Positions 8,074 through 15,813 of a stretch of 37,875 bases of DNA are shown here, piece after piece. The translations under genes were made by a program, and so were the position numbers. Under the pieces are notes generated by a model. The model had not been told where the DNA came from. It saw only the letters and a program-made list of their open reading frames with translations, and searched no databases. Numbering within the stretch: position 1 is the first letter of the stretch; every line of letters begins with the position of its first letter. The DNA lies in contig DATHYZ010000170.1 in the NCBI GenBank assembly GCA_035458865.1, forward strand, positions 1 through 37,875, in the 5' to 3' direction. Source of the DNA: DATHYZ01 sp035458865. GTDB lineage: Bacteria > Chloroflexota > Limnocylindria > Limnocylindrales > CSP1-4.

Positions 8074-8625
8074 TCAGCCCGCCTTCGAGCGCCTGACCGT
8101 GGCGGCCGGCGTGGCGTTGGATGGGCTGAAGGGACGCTCCATCGGTCTGACGCCGGCGCCCGGGGAGCGGCTGGCGTCATCGGGCAGGAAGAAGTCCTTG
8201 CGGAGCGGGTAGGACTTGTAGTCGGGCGGCATGAAGATGCGCCGCAGGTCGCGGTTGCCCTCGAAGACGATGCCGAACATGTCGTAGGCCTCGCGCTCGA
8301 GCCACTCGGCGCCCTTCCACAGGAAGGTGATCGAGGGGACCCGGGGATCCTCTCGCGGGAGGCCGACCGCGATCACCCGCAGCCAGTCCGTGGTCGTGTC
8401 GCTCCAGAGCTGGTAGACGATCTCCATCGTCGTGCCCGTGTCGACGCCGGCGACGTCGGCGAGGACCAGGAAGCGGAGGTCGGGCTCGTCATGGAGCGCC
8501 CGGAGCACCTCCGGGACGTCCCCGGGGCCGATCCGGATCTCGGTCTCGTCGTGGCGCTGGCGCACCGGGCCCACGAGCCGCTCGCCGAACCGGGATTCGA
8601 GGCGGCGCTTGAGGGGACGATCCAT
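8074..8625 (-). CDS. nuoC: NADH-quinone oxidoreductase subunit C
   Basis: The 30-kDa peripheral-arm subunit of complex I, which helps hold the quinone module together. It has 183 residues. The diagnostic motif WLEREAYDMFGIVFEGN, followed by DLRRIFMPPDYKSYPLRKDF, lies in the C-terminal half. The last 30 residues, after PLRKDFFLPDD, are a low-complexity polar tail. ATG 8625 lies six bases after the nuoB stop. The gene shows no unusual substitution in the conserved block. Confidence 0.96.
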   Translation of the reverse strand: MDRPLKRRLESRFGERLVGPVRQRHDETEIRIGPGDVPEVLRALHDEPDLRFLVLADVAGVDTGTTMEIVYQLWSDTTTDWLRVIAVGLPREDPRVPSITFLWKGAEWLEREAYDMFGIVFEGNRDLRRIFMPPDYKSYPLRKDFFLPDDASRSPGAGVRPMERPFSPSNATPAATVRRSKAG

Positions 8626-8631
8626 GCCGGG

Positions 8632-9330
8632 TCAGACTCCCTCGGGGACGGTGGGGCCGACCCGCCGGGTGTCCCAGTGGCCACGGCGATCCTTGACCAG
8701 CTGCTGGAGCTTCATCATCCCGTAGATGAGGCCTTCCGGCCGCGGCGGGCAGCCCGGGACGTACACGTCGACGGGCATGATCCGGTCGATGCCCTGGACC
8801 GTCGAGTAGCTTCGCTTGTAGCGCCCGCCCGAGCACGTGCAGTCGCCCATCGCGACGCACCACTTGGGCTCCGGCATCTGCTCCCAGAGACGGAGCAGCG
8901 GCGGTCCCATCTTCGTGGTCAGGGTCCCGGCGACGATGAGCACGTCGGCCTGGCGCGGGCTGGCACGGAACGGGAACATGCCCCAGCGGTCGATGTCGTT
9001 GCGGGAGGTCGCCGACGACATCATCTCGAAGGCGCAGCAGGCCAGCCCCGACAGGAGCGGCCAGAGGCTGTTCATCCGGATGAGGTCGAGGACGTAGTCC
9101 GCCTTCGTCGGGATCACGCCGAGGGCACCCGACCAGCGGGCGTCCTCGCGGTAGGCCTGGCCGGACGCCTCGATCTCGGCGAGGTGGGTGATCTCGAGGC
9201 CGGCGTCCCCGCCTCGGTAGGCCAGCGGGTCGGCCGACCGCCAGAGCGCGTTCGGCGTGACGATGGCCTCGGCCAGGGCGTCCTCGCCGGCGGGCACGAG
9301 CGCGTCGGTCGGCTCGGGCTTCATCGCCAT
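8632..9330 (-). CDS. nuoB: NADH-quinone oxidoreductase subunit B
   Basis: Subunit carrying cluster N2, the last iron-sulfur centre before quinone. All four N2 ligands are visible: the adjacent pair in SGLACCAFEMM, one in MGDCTCSGG and one in VPGCPPRPEG. The 232-residue length includes an N-terminal extension of about 60 residues before PTKADYVLDLIRMNSLWPL. I chose ATG 9330 because AAGGGGG lies seven bases upstream. A second ATG at 9324 would overlap the nuoA stop as ATGA and shorten the protein by two residues. The reading frame stays open far upstream, but that part lies across nuoA and is not coding. Confidence 0.95.
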   Translation of the reverse strand: MAMKPEPTDALVPAGEDALAEAIVTPNALWRSADPLAYRGGDAGLEITHLAEIEASGQAYREDARWSGALGVIPTKADYVLDLIRMNSLWPLLSGLACCAFEMMSSATSRNDIDRWGMFPFRASPRQADVLIVAGTLTTKMGPPLLRLWEQMPEPKWCVAMGDCTCSGGRYKRSYSTVQGIDRIMPVDVYVPGCPPRPEGLIYGMMKLQQLVKDRRGHWDTRRVGPTVPEGV

Positions 9331-9677
9331 GTCAGCACCCCCTTGCGCCAGGCGTAGGTGAGGGCGAAGAGCAGGACGACGACGAAGATCAGCATGCTCA
9401 CGAACCCTCCGACGAGGAGGTCCCGGAAGACGAGCGCCCACAGGAACACGAAGACGATCTCGATGTCGAAGGCCACGAAGAGCAGGGCGTAGATGTAGAA
9501 GGACAGCCCGTACCGGCCGTGCGGATCGCCGTACGTGTCGATGCCGCTCTCGTAGGGAAGGCCCTTGTGGACGTCGCCCCGGTTGCGGTGTGAGATCAGC
9601 CAGGCCGCGCCGATCGTCAGGAAGACGAAGCTGACACCGGCGAAGGCGAACCCCACCACATACCAGATCCCGTCCAC
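9321..9677 (-). CDS. nuoA: NADH-quinone oxidoreductase subunit A
   Basis: Three-helix membrane subunit of complex I and first gene of the operon, 118 residues. The loop with KGLPYESGIDTYG corresponds to the conserved surface loop after helix 1, although the usual Cys of YECG is Ser here. The segment FYIYALLFVAFDIEIVFVFLWA is the conserved second helix with its acidic pair. The start is GTG at 9677 with GTGAGGA just upstream. The 3' end overlaps nuoB. The leader of about 107 bases upstream of the gene holds a short hairpin, and a possible promoter lies just beyond it. Confidence 0.96.
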   Translation of the reverse strand: MDGIWYVVGFAFAGVSFVFLTIGAAWLISHRNRGDVHKGLPYESGIDTYGDPHGRYGLSFYIYALLFVAFDIEIVFVFLWALVFRDLLVGGFVSMLIFVVVLLFALTYAWRKGVLTWR

Positions 9678-9790
9678 CGATCCTCACTTCCAGCGGCGCC
9701 GCTCGGGTCCAGCGGCCGCGATGCGCCGTTCGTCCCGGGAGCCCTCGGGCGAGGGCACGAGGCGTCCGCGAGGATCGCCCACGCATGGTC

Positions 9791-9799
9791 ATTCTAGCA
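9791..9799 (-). promoter_or_regulatory. Possible extended -10 promoter of the nuo operon
   Basis: Minus-strand TGCTAGAAT: a TGn extension plus TAGAAT, five of six matches to TATAAT. No clear -35 lies 16-18 bases upstream, as is common for extended -10 promoters. A start near 9784 would give a leader of about 107 bases to the nuoA GTG. Confidence 0.4.
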
Positions 9800-9976
9800 G
9801 CGGGCCCTGGCCGCCATGGGGGCGCGGTCCCCGGCGTCGTGGCCCTGGGGATCCGCCGTCGAGGCGCTGCCGGGGATCGTCCCGGCCCCTGGTCCCGGCG
9901 GAGTCGCCGGGCGGGTCGGGGGGCGGACGCGCCGAGCGCGCGTGCAGGTCCACGCCCGCCCCCCGGCGGGGATGAG

Positions 9977-10008
9977 GCGCGGACCGGCCGTGCCCTGCCG
10001 GTCCGCGC
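9977..10008 (-). terminator. Hairpin after midA, possible terminator
   Basis: Perfect inverted repeat: GCGCGGACCGG (9977-9987) and its complement (9998-10008), plus one more pair inside, giving a 12-bp stem and an 8-base loop. It starts 52 bases after the midA stop and precedes the nuo promoter region. No T run follows, so it is at best an atypical terminator. Confidence 0.45.
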
Positions 10009-10060
10009 ATCGAGCGCAGGGTCGACCGAGCCGGGCAAGCCCCGCAATGGGGAAGTCGCC

Positions 10061-11272
10061 CTATCGCGGGTCGGGGCTCCCCGGCCTCGGCGGGAGGCGG
10101 AACGACAGGCCGGCCAGCGGAGGCTCCGGGGCCAGGCCCCGGCCCAGCAGGACCACCTTGAAGCCGCCCATGGCCCGCGGGTCGATGAGGCGGACGACCG
10201 CCGCGCGGAGCTCGAGGTAGGCGGCCGCCTCGTCGAGCGGTCCGAGTCCCGCCGAGGCGAGCACCTCGCCAAGGCCGAGGCCGGCCAGGAACTCGGCCTG
10301 GCTGGTCGTTCCGAGCAGGTCGAGGCCGGCGGCCTCCGCCGCCCGCTCGACCGCGGTCAGGTCGACGTGGGCGGTCAGGTCCTGGCGACCGACGTGGACG
10401 TACGGGTCCCCGTGCACCGTGTGGCGGACGTAGGCGCGGAGGCGTCCCTCGCGGCGGTCCGGCCCGTACAGCTCGGCCGCCGGATGGCCATAGTCGATCA
10501 CCACGATCAGGCCTCGCTCGAGCGCCGTCGAAGCGGCGGACAGCCAGGGATCGATGGCCAGGCTGACCTCGGCGCGCTGTCCCTCGGCCAGGACCACCCC
10601 CTCGGCCTCGAGCCGGGCCGCCAGCGCCGGCGTGGAGGGCGCCGCGATGACGTCGACGAAGCGGCCATCCCAGCCGACCAGGATCTCGCGGAGCGCCCCG
10701 TCGACGACGGTCAGGCGGTGCACCGGCAGCGCGTCGAGCAGCTCGTTCGCCAGGATCGCCCCGGTGAACCGGCCGGACGCGGCGTCCGGAGCCAGCAGGC
10801 AGGCCTCCAGGCCGGCGTCGGCGAAGCGTCGGCGAAGCTCCGCCAGGCGATGCTCGTTGAGCTCGACCGGGAGGTAGCGGAGCACCTCGGCCAGCCCGGA
10901 TCCGTCGGCGACGAGTCCCGCGTGGACGGCCAGGCCGAGCGTGCCGGAACCGGCGCCATCCTCCCGAAGCACGAACGGATCGGGTCGGCCCAGCCGCTCC
11001 CACGCCTCCGTCAGCTGACGGCCGATCATCCGCCCGAAGACCGGGTGGAGCTCCGCGGCCGTCAGGAAGTCGCCGCTCCGGGTCGGGCGGGCCTCCGCGG
11101 TGCGGTAGTAGCCGTGGTCGGGGTCGTAGAGCGCCGTCGCCATGAAGTGGGCGAAGGTGATCGGCCCGTCCGTCTCGATGACGGTCCTGAGGCGCTCGAC
11201 GAGCGCCGGGTCCTCTCCGACCTCCGCCGGGTCGGGCAGCGGCCGTCGCCGGAGTCCGGGGTCGAGATCCAT
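10061..11272 (-). CDS. MidA/NDUFAF7-family SAM-dependent methyltransferase
   Basis: A 403-residue class I methyltransferase of the family that includes mitochondrial NDUFAF7 (MidA), which dimethylates an arginine of the complex I 49-kDa subunit during assembly. Family motifs in order: ITFAHFMATALYDPDHGYY (38-56), GDFLTAAELHPVFG, the SAM-binding EDGAGSGTL (variant of E-G-x-G), ANELLDALPVHR, VVIDYGHPAAELYG, LRAYVRHTVHGDPY, then the DLTAHVDLTAV block. The C-terminus has AMGGFKVVLLGRG. The conserved aromatic or Phe before GAG is Asp here. The 3' end faces the nuo operon across 383 bp, and the gene is in the same orientation. A role in methylating NuoD is inference from family and position. It is probably co-transcribed with the preceding gene (10-bp gap). 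Confidence 0.9.
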   Translation of the reverse strand: MDLDPGLRRRPLPDPAEVGEDPALVERLRTVIETDGPITFAHFMATALYDPDHGYYRTAEARPTRSGDFLTAAELHPVFGRMIGRQLTEAWERLGRPDPFVLREDGAGSGTLGLAVHAGLVADGSGLAEVLRYLPVELNEHRLAELRRRFADAGLEACLLAPDAASGRFTGAILANELLDALPVHRLTVVDGALREILVGWDGRFVDVIAAPSTPALAARLEAEGVVLAEGQRAEVSLAIDPWLSAASTALERGLIVVIDYGHPAAELYGPDRREGRLRAYVRHTVHGDPYVHVGRQDLTAHVDLTAVERAAEAAGLDLLGTTSQAEFLAGLGLGEVLASAGLGPLDEAAAYLELRAAVVRLIDPRAMGGFKVVLLGRGLAPEPPLAGLSFRLPPRPGSPDPR

Positions 11273-11282
11273 CGCGTCGATG

Positions 11283-12404
11283 CTACGCGGGAGCCGTCAC
11301 CCGGGTGGCGCCGGCGGCGCCCGACGAGCGCCCCACGAGCAACCGGGCGCCCGGCCCGACGAGGGTGTGGCCGCCCAGCACGATCGGCACCGGCGCGGTC
11401 GCCGCGGACCGGGTCAGGGCCCGAAGCCAGGGATCGGATACCCGCTCCGCCAGCAGCAGGTCGGCCGCGAAGCGGTCCTCGGGGCCGGGCCAGGCGGCCT
11501 CGTCGGCCCCGAAGCGGTGGGCCAGGAGGACCCGCAGGTCCACGAGCGCGGCGTCGGCGAGGCCCGCGACGATCGACCCGAGGGCCTCCGGTCCGGCTGC
11601 GTCGAGCTGCATCCCGAGGATCGACCGGGGCGGCCGCTGATGAGCGCCCGGATCGCCACCACCGATCGGCTCGCTGGCCCGGAGCCCACGCTCCTCGACC
11701 AGGAACCTCGTCCGCGAGGCCGTCCGGCGTTCGAGCCAGGCGAGCGTCCGCGACGAGGACCTCCCGGCGACGAGCAGCTCCGCTCGCGGGTCGGTCGTCA
11801 CCCGGCGGACCGCATCGAGCCGTCCGGCCGCCTCGGCGATCGGCAGGTCGGCGATCGCCTGCCGTGCCCACCCGGCCGAGGGCTCGGCGCGGGCCACCAG
11901 GGCCACGTCGAGGGGGGAGTCCAGGTCGATCGCCAGGCGCCACCGCCGACCGAGGTCGTCGACCGTCATGTCGGGTCGGCCGGCCAGCCAGCGCGGCAGC
12001 GCATTGTCCGCTCGCAGGTCCGGGATGCCGGCCAGCAGGTCGCCACGCCCCACGGCCACCGCATCGGCCGAGAAGCGGTTGTTGGCCAGGGCGCGGCGCT
12101 CACCGGACGCGGCGACGTCGACGAGCGCTCGACGGTCAGGCCCGCGGGCGAGGGCCAGCGACCCCGAGCCCAGGACGACGACGCCCGTGCGATGGAGGTC
12201 GGAGACGAGGTCCCGCAGGCGCCGCCCGAAGGTCGTATCGTCGGGGGCGCCGGTCACCAACCGGACCTCGTCCGCCCCGACGGCGCGGAAGCCGAGCTCG
12301 TGGCGGCGGCCCAGCTCGGCCCGGGCGGCCGCCAGGCTCCTGGCCAGCGGACCGTCACCCGGGCGGACCCCGGGATGGAGGATGAGCACCGTCACGTGCG
12401 GCAT
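11283..12404 (-). CDS. Hypothetical protein, weakly nucleotidyltransferase-like
   Basis: A 373-residue protein that I do not recognise with confidence. The N-terminal 170 residues have alternating strands and helices, with VVVLGSGSLAL, ANNRFSADAVAV, DNALPRWL and the motif LAIDLDSPLDVALV. Together these recall the GT-A-like fold of small nucleotidyltransferases such as CofC or MobA. That is only an impression, and no classical LxGG(x)SxRMG motif is present. The C-terminal part contains VAGRSSSRTLAWLERRTASRTRFLVEERG and is otherwise undistinctive, ending in a glycine/alanine-rich segment with VLGGHTLVGPG. It sits 10 bp upstream of the MidA-type gene in the same orientation and diverges from folK across 44 bp. 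Coding is supported by a long frame filling the space between neighbours. Confidence 0.75.
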   Translation of the reverse strand: MPHVTVLILHPGVRPGDGPLARSLAAARAELGRRHELGFRAVGADEVRLVTGAPDDTTFGRRLRDLVSDLHRTGVVVLGSGSLALARGPDRRALVDVAASGERRALANNRFSADAVAVGRGDLLAGIPDLRADNALPRWLAGRPDMTVDDLGRRWRLAIDLDSPLDVALVARAEPSAGWARQAIADLPIAEAAGRLDAVRRVTTDPRAELLVAGRSSSRTLAWLERRTASRTRFLVEERGLRASEPIGGGDPGAHQRPPRSILGMQLDAAGPEALGSIVAGLADAALVDLRVLLAHRFGADEAAWPGPEDRFAADLLLAERVSDPWLRALTRSAATAPVPIVLGGHTLVGPGARLLVGRSSGAAGATRVTAPA

Positions 12405-12448
12405 CGGACGAGTCTAGGCCCGTCGGGGGGAGGGCCGGCAGGAGGGAG

Positions 12449-13138
12449 ATGACGGGAGCGGGCCAGGACCGATCGGGCGTCGTCCGGGCGTACCTCGGGC
12501 TGGGATCCAACGTCGGTGACGCCACGGCATCCCTGGCCGCCGCCGTGGCCGCCCTCGACGGGCTCGACGGCGTCGAGGTCGCCGCCGTCTCGCGGCTCTA
12601 CGCGACCGCCCCGGTCGGGGTCGTGGACCAGCCCGAGTTCCGGAATGCCGTGGTCGCCATCGACGTGCGGACGGACGAGGATCGCGAGGCCACGGCGCTG
12701 GGCCTGCTCGTCCGCCTCAAGGAGCTGGAGCGGTCGTCCGGCCGGGCGTCGGGTCCGCGCTGGGGGCCGCGGCCGCTCGACCTTGACATCCTCACCGTCG
12801 GGGCCTGGCGGATGGCGGTGGAGCGACCGCGCGAAGCCTGGTCGGGGGAGGCGACGAGGCCGGCGGCCGGCCCGGGTCCGGCCAGTCACCTGCTCCGGAT
12901 CCCGCACGCGGAGGCCGCGGAGCGGCTCTTCGTGCTCGCCCCGTGGGCCGATCTCGCGCCCGACCTGGTGCCCCCGGGCTGGACCGAGAGCGTCGCTGCC
13001 GCGGCTCGACGGCGGGCGCAGGTCGAGGGTCCGGCAGCCGTCCGGGTGGTGGGGACATGGGACCGCGGCGCTGGGACCTGGCGCCCGGAGCACGGGGCCG
13101 TCCCTGGACCGCCGTCCGGGCCCGACGCTCCAGGCTAG
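12449..13138 (+). CDS. folK: 2-amino-4-hydroxy-6-hydroxymethyldihydropteridine diphosphokinase (HPPK)
   Basis: Folate pathway kinase that transfers pyrophosphate from ATP to 6-hydroxymethyldihydropterin. RAYLGLGSNVGDA at the N-terminus, YATAPVGVVDQPEFRNAVVAI and RWGPRPLDLDIL are the family signature. The IPHAEAAERLFVLAPWADLAPD block matches the end of the family. Between DLDIL and IPH lies an insertion of about 35-40 residues (near 118-155), so the protein has 229 residues instead of about 160. ATG 12449 follows GGAGGG with short spacing. It stands alone: divergent from the unknown gene at left and convergent with glpX, with only 12 bp between stops. No other folate genes (folP, folB) are in the window. 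Confidence 0.93.
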   Translation: MTGAGQDRSGVVRAYLGLGSNVGDATASLAAAVAALDGLDGVEVAAVSRLYATAPVGVVDQPEFRNAVVAIDVRTDEDREATALGLLVRLKELERSSGRASGPRWGPRPLDLDILTVGAWRMAVERPREAWSGEATRPAAGPGPASHLLRIPHAEAAERLFVLAPWADLAPDLVPPGWTESVAAAARRRAQVEGPAAVRVVGTWDRGAGTWRPEHGAVPGPPSGPDAPG

Positions 13139-13150
13139 CGACTCGACCGG

Positions 13151-14125
13151 CTAGAGGCGTACGGCCGGGGGCTTCTCCCGGTCGAACATGTGGACCGTGT
13201 CGACGAAGCGGACCTGGCCGGTCCGGTAGGCCATCACGAGGGAATGCGTCCGGGCCCCGCCGCCGAAGAACCGGACGCCCTCCAGCAGGTCGCCGGCCGT
13301 CACGCCGGTGGCCGCGAACACCACGTTCGAGCCGGACGCCAGGTCGGCCGTCGTGTAGACGTGGTCCTCGTCCGCCACGCCCATGGCAAGGGCGCGTTCG
13401 CGCTCCTCGGCCGAGCGATAGCGCATCCGCGCCTGGATCTCGCCGCCCAGGCAGCGCAGCGCGGCTGCCGAGAGGACGCCCTCGGGGGCGCCCCCGATGC
13501 CCATGACCGCGTGGACGCCGGTCCCCTGGACCGCGCAGCTGATGGCGGCCGACAGATCCCCGTCCGAGATCAGCTTGATGCGCGCGCCCGTCGACCGGAC
13601 GTCGCGGATGAGGTCGTCATGGCGCGGTCGGTCGAGGATGACGATCGTGATGTCGTTGACCCGGCGGCGGAGGGCCTCGGCGACCCGGTGGACGTTCTCG
13701 GCCGCGGGCCGGCGGATGTCCACGCTCCCCGCCACGACGGGGCCGACCATCAGCTTGTCCATGTACGTGTCCGGGGCATGGAGCAGCCCGCCACGCTCGG
13801 AGGCAGCGAGGACGGTGGTGGCGTTCGCCTGGCCCATGGCGACGAGGTTCGTGCCCTCAAGAGGATCGACGGCGATGTCGACCTCCGGCGAGCTCCCGGC
13901 CTGGACGCCGACGAGCTCGCCGATATAGAGCATCGGCGCCTCGTCCCGCTCGCCCTCGCCGATGACGATCCGGCCCTGGATGTCGGCCTCGTCCATGGCC
14001 AGGCGCATCGCTTCCGTCGCCGCGTGGTCGGCCCCGTTCCGGTCGCCCTGGCCCATCGTCCGGGCGGCCGCGATCGCGGCAGCCTCGGTTACGCGGACCA
14101 TCTCGAGCGCGAGGAGCTGCTCCAT
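13151..14125 (-). CDS. glpX: Class II fructose-1,6-bisphosphatase
   Basis: Metal-dependent phosphatase of gluconeogenesis, hydrolysing fructose 1,6-bisphosphate. It has 324 residues. The GlpX signature is complete: IVIGEGERDEAPMLYIGE, the DPLEGTNL metal/phosphate motif, the DKLMVGP segment, the GTGVHAVMGIGGAPEGVLSAAAL block and VVFAATGVTAGDLLEGV. The ATG at 14125 has AGGAGG five bases upstream. It lies 60 bp downstream of purH in the same orientation. The gap holds only a small CCCGG/CCGGG hairpin, so the two may be co-transcribed. No class I FBPase is visible in the window. Confidence 0.95.
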   Translation of the reverse strand: MEQLLALEMVRVTEAAAIAAARTMGQGDRNGADHAATEAMRLAMDEADIQGRIVIGEGERDEAPMLYIGELVGVQAGSSPEVDIAVDPLEGTNLVAMGQANATTVLAASERGGLLHAPDTYMDKLMVGPVVAGSVDIRRPAAENVHRVAEALRRRVNDITIVILDRPRHDDLIRDVRSTGARIKLISDGDLSAAISCAVQGTGVHAVMGIGGAPEGVLSAAALRCLGGEIQARMRYRSAEERERALAMGVADEDHVYTTADLASGSNVVFAATGVTAGDLLEGVRFFGGGARTHSLVMAYRTGQVRFVDTVHMFDREKPPAVRL

Positions 14126-14185
14126 GATCGCCTCCTGTCGCGTCCTGCCCTCGTGCCCGGCCGGTGCCGGGTGCTGGGCCGATCC

Positions 14186-15733
14186 TCAGTGGCGGAAGTG
14201 TCGGCGTCCCGTGAAGACCATGGCCAGGTGGTGCCGGTCGGCGACCTCGACGGCCATCTCGTCCCGGATCGAGCCCCCCGGCTGGATGATGGCGGTCACC
14301 CCGGCCATGGCGGCCATCGAGATGACGTCGGGGAAGGGGAAGTAGGCGTCGCTCGCCATCACCGCGAGGCGGGCCCGTTCGCCCGCCTTGCGAAGGGCGA
14401 TCTCCACGGCCGTGCCGCGGCTCGTCTGGGCCGCCCCGATCCCCACGGTCGCCGCATCGCGGGCGAGCACGATGGCGTTCGACCGGACGTGGCGGACCGT
14501 TCGCCAGGCGAAGAGCAGGTCGGTGAGCTCCTCGAGGGTGGGCCGCCGCTTCGTGACCACCTGGAGATGTCCCTTGTCCAGGGCCAGCGCGTCGAGATCC
14601 TCGACGAGCAGGCCGCCGCCGACCCGCTTGAAGTCCAGGCTGGCGATGCCGTAGTCGCGCATGCCGTCGACCGGGTCCGGCGGGACGGCCAGCAGCTCGA
14701 GGGACGGACGGTCGGCCAGGATCCGCAGTGCCGCCTCCGAGTAGCCGGGGGCGATGACTCCCTCGTAGGAGTTGGCCATGATCTCGCGCGCCGTGCCCTC
14801 GTTGAGCTCGCGGTTGACGCCGACGATGCCGCCGAAGGCGGCGACCGGGTCGGTCTCCAGCGCCTTCGAGTAGGCCTCCGTCAGCGAGTCCGCCGAGGCC
14901 AGACCGACCGGATCGGTGTGGCGGACCAGGGCGACCGTCGGGGAGGTGAAGTCCCTGGCCATCCGGTACGCGGCGTCGAAGTCGAGCAGGTCGTTGAAGG
15001 TCGGCGGCGCGCCCTGGACCCTTGTCGCGTCGGCGATCGTCCCGCTGCGATGCGTCGTCTCGCGGTAGAAGGCGGCCTCCTGGTGCGGGTTCTCGCCGGA
15101 CCGCAGGTCGTCGACCTTGGTGAGGACCATGGCCAGGCGGCGCGGGTAGCGGTTGCCGGCGATCTGGTTGAGGTAGGCGGCGATCTCCGCGTGGTACGCG
15201 GCCACCATCCCGAAGGCCTCGGCGGCCAGCCGGGCCCGGGTCTCGGGCGTGGTCCCCCCGAAATCGCGGAGCTCCGCGACGACGGTGTCGTAGTTGGCCG
15301 GATCGGCGACCGCCGTCACCCCGGCGGCGTTCCTGGCGGCCGCGCTCAGCAGCGCGGCTCCACCGACGTCGATCATCTCGATCGCCTCGTCCAGGCCCAT
15401 GAGGGCGCGGCCGACCTCGGGGGCGAAGGGGGTCACGTTGACGACGACGAGGTCGATCGGGGCGAGGTCGTTCGCCGCCAGCTCCGCCATCTGCTCGGCG
15501 CGGTCGCGACGGGCCAGGATGCCGGCATAGACCGCGGGATGGAAGGTCTTGACCTGGCCGCCCGCCAGCATCGGGACGTTCGTCAGCTCGGCGACGCTGC
15601 CGACCCCGATGCCGTCCGCGGCGAGGTGATCACGGGTCCCATCGGTCGCATAGATCTCGACCCCCAGCTCCAGGAGCTCGCGGGCGAAGCGGACGATCCC
15701 GCTCCGGTCAGCGACGGAGAGCAGCGCTCGCAA
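14186..15733 (-). CDS. purH: Bifunctional AICAR transformylase / IMP cyclohydrolase, divergent active site
   Basis: Catalyses the last two steps of IMP synthesis: N10-formyl-THF-dependent formylation of AICAR, then ring closure. The 515-residue length is normal. N-terminal MRALLSVADRSG and VKTFHPAVYAGIL, then FPFPDV, PGGSIRD and the C-terminal RHFRH, identify the family. Several usually invariant positions differ. In the cyclohydrolase the usual YPF tyrosine is Thr101 and the KN lysine is Arg134 (Lys62 and Asp122 are kept). In the transformylase the KH pair reads Arg271-His272, and SYNN reads TFND. I chose TTG 15733: it begins exactly at the conserved N-terminus and is preceded by AGGAGGTGATC, the full complement of the usual 16S 3' end. 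A GTG at 15745 lies within that site. Upstream extension of the frame is not coding. Confidence 0.93.
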   Translation of the reverse strand: MRALLSVADRSGIVRFARELLELGVEIYATDGTRDHLAADGIGVGSVAELTNVPMLAGGQVKTFHPAVYAGILARRDRAEQMAELAANDLAPIDLVVVNVTPFAPEVGRALMGLDEAIEMIDVGGAALLSAAARNAAGVTAVADPANYDTVVAELRDFGGTTPETRARLAAEAFGMVAAYHAEIAAYLNQIAGNRYPRRLAMVLTKVDDLRSGENPHQEAAFYRETTHRSGTIADATRVQGAPPTFNDLLDFDAAYRMARDFTSPTVALVRHTDPVGLASADSLTEAYSKALETDPVAAFGGIVGVNRELNEGTAREIMANSYEGVIAPGYSEAALRILADRPSLELLAVPPDPVDGMRDYGIASLDFKRVGGGLLVEDLDALALDKGHLQVVTKRRPTLEELTDLLFAWRTVRHVRSNAIVLARDAATVGIGAAQTSRGTAVEIALRKAGERARLAVMASDAYFPFPDVISMAAMAGVTAIIQPGGSIRDEMAVEVADRHHLAMVFTGRRHFRH

Positions 15734-15813
15734 GGGTTCGATCACCTCCTGGTCGCCGGTCGGGGTCGGGCCGGACGAGGGTGCGCGGCTGGCTCGGAAT
15801 CGCGCGTCCGGCG

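Larger units (their letters stand above)
9678..10060. other. 383-bp non-coding region between the midA gene and the nuo operon
   Basis: No convincing gene is seen on either strand. It contains a strong hairpin near the midA end (9977-10008), an extended -10-like promoter (9791-9799, minus) and a short hairpin in the expected nuo leader (arms 9741-9746 and 9751-9756, loop GGGC). No riboswitch was recognised. Confidence 0.6.

Noticed and set aside
5390..8212. A 940-codon open frame on the plus strand opposite nuoH and nuoD
   Set aside because: It is the antisense of two clear complex I genes. In DNA this GC-rich antisense frames stay open by composition, and the protein is low-complexity Asp/Glu/Arg/Val-rich with no family motif.
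9331..10272. Upstream extension of the nuoB frame
   Set aside because: It overlaps nuoA and the intergenic region; a good ribosome site precedes ATG 9330.
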